A stretch of 64,000 nucleotides of DNA from Henricia sp. BOLD:AAB3569 (taxonomy: Eukaryota > Echinodermata > Asteroidea > Spinulosida > Echinasteridae). The stretch's first letter is position 1. The number at the start of each line of letters is the position of its first letter. Under the pieces are notes generated by a model. That model saw nothing but the letters and a program-made list of their open reading frames with translations. It searched no databases and was not told the DNA's origin. Below, in pieces: positions 21,724 to 33,700 of the stretch. The DNA lies in NCBI GenBank assembly GCA_037783545.1, contig JBBELK010000453.1, forward strand, positions 1,550,001 through 1,614,000, written 5' to 3'. The translations under genes were made by a program, and so were the position numbers.

Positions 21724-24700
21724 CTGCACAGGCAAAAGGTAAAAACAAATTTTAAAAATGAACAGTCATAAGGGAAAAGACGTACAGTTGAATAACACAA
21801 CAGGTCATTAGGGCTTACCTTATTGTGCCTCTCTGTAACATGAACACTATTATTTTAGAGCTCCATTATATTATTATGAATGCAAACAAAGAACAAGGAA
21901 CTGGGACACCAAAATAATTGTCCTTGTTATTATAGGCCTGGGCCTGGCCATTAACTTGATTAATCGCGAGTAATAAATAGCACTTGGACTCAGCGATTAT
22001 TTTAAAACTGTTTAATTAATCACAACACAACGAGAACCATTACCTACTCTCTATTACTTGCTATTTATTGGTGAGGGGAGAGGGGGGATTTGACTTGTTT
22101 ATAACGATAAAACAAGGATTTGTTGTTCTTCCCGTTGAGCCATTTATCGTATATGGTGCAGCATTTGTCAAATTTTCTCAAGGGTCAATGTTTCCACTTC
22201 AAAACATGGTAAAAATAAAGCACCATTTTTGTTTGAAATTTTGGTAACTAATTCACTAATTGGGCACCACTACTTATATTATCGATATCTCACTGCATTT
22301 GTATTCGCTTATTTAAAATGTTTATGGCGGGAGAGGTGGTCAAATTAAATTCGTACATGCATGCATGAGTTGCAAATGCGTTCCGAGAATGTGTGAAAGG
22401 TGAGTTCCGTGGTGGACCAAAATTCATGGCTAATGCCCCATCAGAAGTTATTACGACATTTGATACAAAACTCTGCTTAAAACTTAAAAGAAAGTTAAAG
22501 GCAGTATACATGATTGGTATCTCGAAAATCAGAAATGTTCACAGATTTACGCCTAATTTACACAATATAAACATGATGACCGTAGAAAACTTCCCCTGAA
22601 ATGGTTTTGTCTGAAGTGCTATAGTCTTTGAGAAATGAGCAAAAGAAATAGTTTTCGTCTCATGAGACGAAAATTCAATTCGCCCCAAAACCATTTTGCC
22701 CAAGTGCCATTTCGCCCCCAAAGCACTTCGTCCAAACACTACATCGCCCAAATGCTACTTCGCCTTAAAACCACTTCATGCACAGGCCATGGTTCAGGGC
22801 GAAAAGGTTCGGGCAAACCCTTTTTTGACTTTTTTTTTCTTCAAAAGTTAGACAAAGTACGGAGCTGGTTTTTGCTCAGGTTGGTTTTACTCATGCATAT
22901 CTTCAATCACACAGGGGGATAACACTATTTGTAACAGTTTACCAATCATGTATACTATCTTTAATACAGAACTTTGCTTAAAACTTAAAACAAAGTTAAG
23001 ATATAATTATTTCAAGAAATTCGGTGAATCCTTTTTTTAAAACAATGGTACAACGGCATTGCCGCTGTTGTCTCCTGAAGTCCCCAACATTAATAAAATG
23101 GTTAACGTCCAAACATTTCAAGCTTACCCTAGCAGCGATTATGTCTTGCAGGCGGCCGCGGCCATCACGCAACTCCTGGTACTGAGACACCACACACAGA
23201 AAGCAAAAAACCTGCATGTTGAAACAAAAATACCACAAGTGGTCTCGTGTTTATCCCAAGATAAACACATGGCTTTCCTGGATTATTAAAAAAGAAATAT
23301 AATTTAGGATCAATGGTCATTATCCCTTTTTTGTAAATCATATAAGATAAATAACATTAGCCCCATCATCATCTCACTCTCAAACTAGATGCCAAGATCT
23401 GTTTGACTAATAAGTAATAAGGTCAAAGGGTATGTTAACTTTTGTACTGCTTGACCATACCCAACAATATTATACAAATATTGGGCAAGGTGATCTCAAA
23501 GCCATGACTATGCCCTGAGGCGGAAGCCGAGGGGCATAGTCATGGCTTCGAGATCACCGAGGGCCTATTATCTTAACCATGACCCGAATAAACAGCAGTC
23601 AATATTTGTTTTATATACCGAATGTGTAGATTTGTGTCATCTGGTTGGTTAAAAGTAACGATACACAGTCACAGTCATGACAGTGGTCCTTCGAGTTTCG
23701 ATTTTGGAAGTTGGTCTATGGCGGACAAGTTGTATATTTACAGCCAAAAATTGTAGCATAGGCCTAATCACCTGGGGTTGGTTTCACAAACGTCCTAATA
23801 AGATCAATCTTAGGGGTTTTTAAGTCCTATTGTAGGACTTAAGCACAGTCAACTCCTATCGCTAAGACCTTTTTCACTAAGTCCTATTTTTGTGAAATGA
23901 ACCTCTGGCACTTAAGTAGCACATTTCACCTGACACAGTTCTCACTGTAGGCCACTTCTCTTATTTTCCTAAGGACTTCATCATCTACGACAGACGACAA
24001 AACCACTTCGTCGAGATTCCGCCATTACCGTCCTGCTGAATGTTTACGTGAAACGTGCAGCTGCATAGTTGGTGCACAGCTATGCTACACACGTTATGCG
24101 CGTGTCTGGAACCCGCTAAATGACTATGCCCACTGGCATAGTCTTTATTATAACACCTCACCCACAGATTCTGTATCGTGGTTGGTCGAGAGCGTGTCAC
24201 ATGACGCTGGCTTATTTGGCTTTTTTTGTACAAGTGCTCCAAAAAAAAGTACTTTATGGCGTTTAATACGCAGTAGCATTTTTTCCTACGAAGATGGTGT
24301 CTCAGATCAATTCGTCCAAACACTACATGTTTCCCATAATTGTTCCCTTAGGTGTTTTATTATTGATTTTTTTTAAAGCTTAATTTAAGAACTGTACAAT
24401 ATTGGCTTATGCATGCACATGCCTTAAATACATTGCTGTTCCATTGGAATTTCTGAATTAAATTTGATGAAACTGATTTCCACTCAAGGTGTTTTATTAT
24501 TGATTTTTGTTTAAGCTTAAATTAAGCAGAATCTGTGGGAGAGGTGTTATAAAACAAATATTGACTGCTTTAACAGTCAATATTTGTATACATATGCCCG
24601 TGGGCATAGTCCGAATTCTACACGCGCCGGGTCTAGCTGATTCAATGCCCCCACTTTTAACCAATCAGATGACAGAAATCTACACATGAGGTATATAATA

Positions 24701-27700
24701 CCATTTATCCCACTCTATCATCTCTATCCCATCTCTTTTAAATTATAGGCCAACATCTATTTGACCAATAGGAAATGAGTTCAAAGGTCATCTTCCTAAT
24801 TTGTGTACAGCTTGACCATACCAACAATAAGGCCATCGACCCCAACCTGGTATCTCTTAAAGACGATTCCCAACTTTAAATAGATTTTAATCGACTCGAG
24901 GATTCGCCCAACCACAGTTACCAGTTTTGTCATTATACTCACATCAAGGACCGTCAGTAGAGCCAGGATAATAAGCGAGATGACCAAAGACACAGTCCCG
25001 TTTGAATTATAGGAGTTGTAGTAACTCCCTCGGGAAACCTGGAGGTTCCAAAAGGAATTATACAAACAAATAAATTGATTTTTAGCCCCAATTCCTGGGA
25101 CTGCATTAGGGCCAAATCCAACTAGAACGGTAATGCCGCCATGGCTCACTGCCACATGACAAACTTTCCTGCTCTGGCGTCCCGGGTTCGAATCCGGGGC
25201 GTGTATGTGGATTGGGTTTGCAGTCCCTACTTGACCGCGTGGGTTTTCCCCTGGGTATTTCTCTGGGGGTTTTCCTCCCACTTCTAAAACTGCAACTCCT
25301 TCTTCGTCATCTCAGGTTGATAATATAGTATAGTTAAAGCTAAAACCGTATAGTTGATGGCATAAAGGGCCTTAGTTGCCGAAGATGCCATAAAATAAAC
25401 AACAACACAAAACTAACTTTCCTGTAAATACAACTCATGGTATTATTATTGGCTTTTTCGTTTAGGACGAAAAAGCCTTTGTTTTCGTTTTGATTTTTTT
25501 TTTTTTTCCGTTTATTTCTTCTTCTTCTGATTTTTTTCCCATAGACAAAGCGCATGGGCGTTGTCGGCGCTTTTTCAGGTTGTTCCCAAACATTGATCTT
25601 AACCAAACTTGGTGACATCAAAGACATAGTATAAGAGGTGTGCACCCAAGAATGGCTTCATTGTGACGTCATCCGTTACGTCATTATAACACTTTAAAAA
25701 TGCCTAAAAACCGGAAAATTGCCGAAATATGTACTTTTTAAAATGGTTCCCTTGCCCAAACCACATGACCCAGGGTTTTCATATTTGGCAAACATTTAGA
25801 TCAGATCATGAGCTTCAATGTTCTTAGTGTAGGCATTTTCATCTGACCCTTCCTTCCTGGGTCAATCGAAGGTCAAAGTTCAGCAAATTCAAAAATCACA
25901 TTTTTTGTATTTGTTTGTACTTATGAAGCAATATTAGCTATTCAACCATGCTTGATTTTCATAAAACTAGGTACAGGCATGGGCCCCATCACAAACGTCC
26001 ACCACCATGTAGAACGTCACCATGACGTCAAGGATTACGTAATTATAATAATTTTAAAATGGCACAAAAGTGGATTTTTATCATGAAAATTACCAAAATA
26101 TGCATTTCGTAAAACGCTTCCCTGTATGAACCCACATGACCCAGGGTCTTCATATTTTGCATACATATATATCAGATCATGGGCTACAATGTTCTTTGTG
26201 TGGGCATTTTCATCTGACCCTTCCTTCCTGGGTCAATCGAAGGTCAAAGTTCAGCCATTTCAAAATTCACATTTGTTGTGTTTTTGTGTACTTATGAAGC
26301 AATTTTAGCTATTAAAGTACGCTTGATTTTCATAAAACTAGGTACAGGCATGGGCCCCATCACAAACTTCCACCAACATGTTGAACATCACCATGACGTC
26401 AATGATTACGTAATTATAATTATTTAAAAATGGCAAAAATGGATTTTCGTCATAAAAATTAGCTAAAAATGCATTTAGTAAAATGTTTCCCTCTATGAAA
26501 CCACATGACCCAGGGTCTTCATAAATAGCAGACATTATAGATCAGATCCTGCGCTACAATTTGCTTTGTGTACTCATTTTCATCTGACCCTTCCTTCCTG
26601 GGTCAATTGAAGGCCAAAGTTGAGCCAAGTCAACATTTCCGTATTTACAGGGTGGATTTAAAAAAACGAAACCGAGATATTATTGCTAATTGTAATTAAA
26701 GTAGGGCGCGTATGAATGAACGGGAGATATCATCTGTTAGGGTCGAATCTCCTCTTCAAAATGACACCATGATCATGTCATTATGTTTTTGGTTGACTGA
26801 GCAGTGACCAGTGTTATGCAAGGGGCCTAGTTTTAGATTTGACCGTTCTCAATGCGAGCAAACGTCGTACAAATAAATCTTTACCGTAGCTGTCTATTCC
26901 GTGTGCCCTGTGTGACACGGCGTCGACCGAGACGGTGACACGGTAACTTTTAACTGTGTCTACCACGGACGTGTAATTCTACAGAAGATGGTTTAACAAA
27001 AGGACATGTGAGTAGGATACAATCTTTTATGTTATTTCAGTCTTATTTAAGAGAGTCCACTCTCTACAAGAAAGTAATTGTATGTTATTGAGGGAATGTC
27101 GTAGTTTTGCCGTGAAGCATTCATTCCAATGTTTGTTTTCTTCCTTTTAGGTTTAGTAAGGTGCAAAGCTTAATATAGGCCTGATATCATTAAGTCGTTG
27201 TCTGGATTTTATTGAACCATCTTCAACAAATATAATTAAGAAAATGTTCCTTCTTGGCCAAATTCTTTTCAATCTTAACAAATTATGTGCTCTGATTTCT
27301 GCCTTTGATGACTAATATATGTAGGCCTATATCAGTTTTTCGAGTAAACATCGGATTTCCATCCCAAATGTGAAGAAAACAAACTAAAATTTAACAATAT
27401 TTTTTCGCTGACTACATCGTGAGACAGCAGATGAAAATTACCAAAATATGCACTTTTAAAATGTTTCCCTCTATAAAACCACATAATCCAAGGTCTTCAT
27501 ATTTAGCAGACATTATATATCAGATCATGGGCTACAATTTGCTTGGTGGAGTCATTTTCATATGATTCCTCCGTCCTGGGTCAATTAAAGGCCAAAGTTC
27601 AGCCAAGTCAAAATTTGCGTAAAACAATGCATAAGCCACCAAATGTCGACTTCTGTACGTGACCGGCAGAGGGCGTCATTCATAAATTACGGTGATGCAC

Positions 27701-30700
27701 AGACCTATAAACCTATAGACCAACCAAATGTCGACTTCTGTACGTGACCGGCAGAGGGCGTCATTCATAAATTACGGTGATGCACAGACCTATAAACCTA
27801 TAGACCAACGATCGTGCATTGAAAATCGTGACTTGGAAAAGTATGGGCAAATGACGACACAATGGGCTGCATGAGCTAACAGCGCGGGTTTAAAGCGCTT
27901 ACGGCTATTCCAAAACGCGCGTACGCCGTGTGTATTGTACGCGTTCCTATGAAGTAAGGGCGATGGACGCACGACGCTCGCAAAGCGGACTGACAGCGCG
28001 CACGAGGATTAATTGTCATGCTTCCAAACTACTTCTAAAAATAATAATAAAAATTCATAAACAATTAATATATTACACATGCCATTTTAATATACATGTA
28101 GGCCTAGCATCTAAAAGCAAATTCAAACCTTGTCTGCATCACCAAGCTGAGCTCCATATTGTACTTTTAATCTGCTGTTGTAATCCCGTAACTATATAGC
28201 CATTCATTATCGCTTTACGGTTACCGTAACTATAGCCACTGCGTAGTAGTTCTGAATCCGTTGCATCACCAAATACACACGCAGCGGCACGCATAGTGCA
28301 CGCGACGTCAACTCAAATTCTCGAAACAATGACGAATCATACCCGACGATTAACGATAACGTCCGGACGTGCATTCAGGTAACTTCGGGAACCTTTGCAA
28401 AAAGGAGCAATTCCTCCTGTTTCAATGTGGCGGGCAAACGTGTACATCTTACGCGTGTGGTCTAGTGGATATGAGGCGGGACTCCCAATCAGAGGTTGGA
28501 GGTTCGAACCCCACTTCGACCAACGTGTCTGTGTCCCTGGGCAAGGCACTTAATCTCAGTTGCCTCGTAAACCCAAGCGATATTTGGGAAGCTGTTAAGG
28601 GGAATGCCACAATCTAACTGCTGATAGTGTTGTGCGCCTGACCAGCAGCCACCTAGTTGAAGCGAAATGGTTCTGGTGATTCCCTGATGGCAGCGGTAAT
28701 AATGGTAACAGCGCCTTGAGCACCCTGCTGGGTGGATATGTGCGCTATATAAATCTCATCACTATTATTCAGATGCCCACATGCTTTGACCTTTGACTGT
28801 TTGACCTATTGGTCAAACAGACTCTGCTTGTAGTTTGAACGTGTTCAGAGCTAGTCTACTGTGTTATGGTTCAACTAGGGTAGGGTATTCAAAACTATGG
28901 TGTTGACCTTTGACCTTGCTCTACCGGAAGTGCATTTAAATAAACCTATTTTGTAAAAGTGGTCAACGATGCCGAGATCGGGTTGGCAGTGTTGGTGTCT
29001 AAGGTAAATGCTTTCCAAAAAATGCGCCCTCTAGCGGCGAAATTAACAAATCTTAAAATTACCCTTTCATAGCAATGTTTGCGAAAATTAGCCCATAGTG
29101 GTGCTTATAGAGTACGTCGACCACCAAACATGTCTGTAGTTAAAACATTGATTACGTCATCAGTCCTTTAAAGGTAACGCATTAAAGGTTAATATTTTAG
29201 GTTAAATAGTTGATATGTTAACAACATCTAATTTTACAAGGTAAGCATGCTCATTTTTCAAGTAAAAAAATGTGAAAAAGCCCTACGCCCTGTTCATAGA
29301 ACAGACGTAGCTCTAGTTTCTTTCTGGTATTCATACCAAGGATTTCTCAATAGTGCCCATTGCACTGTCACTCGCAAGTGTGAGAAAACCCATGAAGAAA
29401 TTCAATTAGAAATTCGAAATGGCCAGAGACACCAGGGAATCCCCTTGCTCTTAACGAAAGGATACTCTGGGATCTTTAAAATGCATTACCGTTACCTAAC
29501 ACACTGGACCAACGGCTTTACATCCCTTCCAAAGGATGTAGCAAGTGTGGTTGAGTGCCTTGCTCAAGGGCACAGGTACCACAGCTGGGGGCATGGGGGA
29601 GGTTCGAACCGGCAACCCCAATTATTCTGTATGAGTGAGTATTTTGAACGGAGTGGGGCGGAAATGACAATGATTATTGCACATGATCGATTGCACAATG
29701 ATCGATTGCACAATGAAGCTTAAACCTTTTACTACTTCCTCTCTCATCATCGATCCGCCCCCGCCCCTTCGACACTCCCCATGCAGCTTTTAAATGCAGT
29801 GCCCATGTGACTAATTATTGCGAGTCAGCTCTCTGATATGACGGATTGGGGTGGGGGGAGGGGGAGGCGGTAAACGAATTTGTTTTGTGTTTAAGCCAAG
29901 CGCAGTCAACAAGTCCTTTTGTGCATAAATCCCCGAGTCCCGCCTTCACACTATGGCGGTCACGTATGAGAGGATTTATGGAAATGTAACACGCAAATAA
30001 GCTTATTTCTAATACATTGCTCATCTAAACTGAACACTCACTTGGGCAATACCAACGATGTACAGAATGCAGTTAACCCCATGCAACAAAATGAGCAGTG
30101 GCATCACAATCATGTACGGGAACAGCAAGCCACGCTGGTCCTGCAAAAAAAAAAACATCAAAAACATTAGGCAACATTCACAGATTTTAGGCAAAACACC
30201 ACTAGCCGACAATTCCAAGTAAATTACTGCTATGGGTCTTTTCGACAAAATGAGAGCCATTGTGACATTTTAATACATTTTGTCAAACAAAATGGCCTTT
30301 TTAAGTTACCAAAATGTTTCTAAAAATTATCGTGAAGTTTCTAAACAGTCAAAGAAATTGTGACTCAAATCTGGTCCATTCTGAACCACCGTGGTCCAGT
30401 CTAAGCCACTTCGGTCCAGTCTAAGCCACTTCGGTCCAGTGTAAATAAGCCACCACAGCTCAATCAGAGTCACCTCGATCGATTCAAGTCCGAGTCATTT
30501 GTCAATGTGCATGACTGAAGTTGGGTCAGAGTTTTAGAAATTGTGATGGACTCAAATCCAGACGATATGGTCCTGGAAATACCACCTACATGTACCTTTG
30601 ACACTCCCACCAGGAGCAGAATGGAAGAGATGAGCACGAGGCATATCAAAGCCACGCTGAAGCAGTATACAATGAAGAGTGGCGGGGGATCAATATAATG

Positions 30701-33700
30701 AAGCAGCCCTGAATCTGGGAATAATAAGAGATGTAGTGATTGCAAATAATATTATACAAATAATGAATGTTTATGAGTGCAATGGGAGGAATATTTTCAT
30801 GAGGTGAAAGATGGAATGTTCCATTCAATGAATGAAAATATTCCTTCTATTGCACGAATTAAAACATTCATTATTTGTTTTATATGACGGCCAAGTAGAT
30901 CCTTGTCATCCTACTTTTTAAAACAAATTATTCAGGCTTAAATATCCTTCAAGTATATTTCATCGTCCATCATAAGTACAAAACCCGCCATGTTGTAAAA
31001 CGTTTGTGTCAGGGCCGGGGTCGCGCTCACGTCATACATTCGACACGCACATACGTTTGCGCTGAAATCATCCAGTGGGCGTGGGCGCACCGTGCAATGG
31101 AAAAAAACGTATAACAAAATTGCACGGCAAACAAATTGCACAGTTACTGAGGTAGCATTAAATGGATTAAATATTGAATGACACATGACCTGCTATCGTC
31201 CAATCAGATCACAAGGATCTACTTGGGCGTTATATAAAATAAAATGATTACTGTTTAAGAGACCCCATAAGTGCACTGACAGTGGTTGCAAATACCGAAA
31301 TCAATTTGTTTCCTTCTAATTTGTGAGAAAAGAAGAAATGCTACTCCTATATTTTTCTTAGGGAAACTATATATAGTCCACTGTTTCCCCCACTCCCCCT
31401 CACGGCAATACCTCTCCGGGGCAATGCCAAATCACCATGGTTAATAGAACTTACCATAAATATAACATTTCAACAGAGGCCACAACCAATCTATCAGGCT
31501 CCTGTGAGAAATCAGCTTTTTTTTTCAAAAATCCCGCCCTATTAGAGCGAGAATTTACATTAAGCGCACATGCCCAGAAGGTATTTCGTTAATAACTTTA
31601 TAAAATAACAACTAATTTATTCATACACATACATTTTATACACGCAATATAAGTTGTGCTATATACGAAAATTATGTTTACCCAGACATGTTTTTCTCAC
31701 AAGAAATGACATAACTTTTGAATATCACGCAAATGCTCACCTGTCAGAATGTCTTGAATTAAAACTTATCTGAATGAAAACTATTTCTTTTCAAAATACA
31801 AAAAGAACTTTTAACATTCCTGGAATATTTACCCATACAAAAGTTTACCAGTCCACAGTATACAATTCAGTCTGACTAAGGGCAAAAGTACAATAAAAGG
31901 GACAAATACCAGTGTACATTTAATTCCCAGGTGACTTCAAAGGAATTTCTTTCAGTTTTTAGGGGGAGGAGTTGGTGCGTTAACAAAAGAAAAGAGTGTA
32001 TGTTCATGTGTAACTGGCTGTGAGTTATTAAAAAAAGTAAAGAAATGAAAATAAAGAAATTTGAACCGGGCCACTTGAAATGCCGACGGGCCAGTAAAGA
32101 CTGACGCCAACTGGCCCTGTTGGCCAATTGGGAAAAACATTAAAGGCACACACTGCCTCTCATCCCAGACATGCCAAAATGTTAGGCCTAGTACAAGTAC
32201 AATCTTGTTTCTTGAAAAATGTTGATACTGTACATAATGTGGATACATGTATTTGCATGAAAGTTCAATGCGAGCAATTGTGCTACTGTTGAAATGGCGC
32301 GATGTAGAATTTTGCCGTCACGGAAGCAAAAATACGATCATACAAACTAACATATATATCCAATTTTGGTGTGCAATCTTAACAGCCTGGTGTTGTTCCC
32401 CGGCTCTACGATGTTATTCACTGACCTACATGTATTTACTCTTAATTTTTCACTTTAATACTTTCTAATTTCCAGTTTTCTTGTCATGTATAGTATTTTG
32501 AAGAGGTATTTTATATGATTATAGGTTAGATCGAAATCCATTTCCGGAAAAATCTAAGCATGCTTTTTTAAGTCACTATATGCGTTAATCACATTGTGAA
32601 CACGTACACAATAGCACGCGTTCTTTCTGCCCCCTGAGCAAGATGGCGTCGATTACCTTGAAAGTGTTTGACAAAATAATGAACGACAGAAGATTAATAA
32701 ATTTTAAAATGAGATTAACAAATAATCGCGTCATACTCACCGACAACTGTCCAGATTTCATATGCGGAGTATGCCAAACATATGGCGGAATAAATCTGCA
32801 TGAAAATTGAAGAAATATTTTAAAGCAAAATGCAATACGAGGAATTATCATGAAATTCTATATTTTACAAAATGTAATGTGAAAACTTTGGGGTTGGTTG
32901 AAATAGGTTCATGAATGTTGCAATTGCGGGACCTTTTTATGATATGGAGTAGAATAATCATGGATGACGTCAACAACTATCATATCCGCCATTACTGTGT
33001 CCATACTATTGCACGCCACGCCAAAGCGGAAATAATTCAACACTGATAATCCTGCCACCAACCCTGAAAAACAAGTCTCAACATTTTAAAAAACTTGCCA
33101 ACAAAAGCACGGTATGCCAGTTTCAAACAGTCTATCAACATTTAAAAGTCATGCCAATTTAACTTTCCTGCGCAACCTTTGCAAAAATATGCCTAAACAT
33201 TCAATTATCAGTGTTGAATTATTTTCGCTTTGGCGTGCCATAGTAATATGGACACAGTAATGGCGGATAGCAACCAGTTGTCAAGAAAGTGAAACTCAAG
33301 AATATATCAGTCCACATCGGTCCAATAAACCTTATAATAATAATAATGAAAATTTATAATGCGCCGGTATCCATAAAAAAAGATGCTCATGACATTATGG
33401 GAGAACCCTGCATACTTTATTTATTTATTTATTTATTTATTCACCACATCCAACAGCGGAAGAACCGCCAATTACAGGAATGGGATCAATCAACATAGAT
33501 ATTCGAATAACTATCAACTTCTAAGTTGAATTAGAAACGGCCAGAGACACCGGGGAATCCCTCCCCTTGCTCTTCACGAAAGAATGCTCTGGGATCTTTA
33601 AAGTGCGTTACATGTAACACACTGGACCAACTGCTTTACATCCCTTCCGAAGGACGAAACAAGTGTGATTAAGTGCCTTGCTCAAGAGCACAAGTGTCAC

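Noticed and set aside
24796-25281. 161-codon minus-strand open frame
   Set aside because: Only the 24943-25038 part is coding (gene B exon 5); the rest is a SINE, intron and read-through past a consensus donor.
29247-29723. 158-codon plus-strand open frame
   Set aside because: It is mostly the antisense of an S1 SINE.
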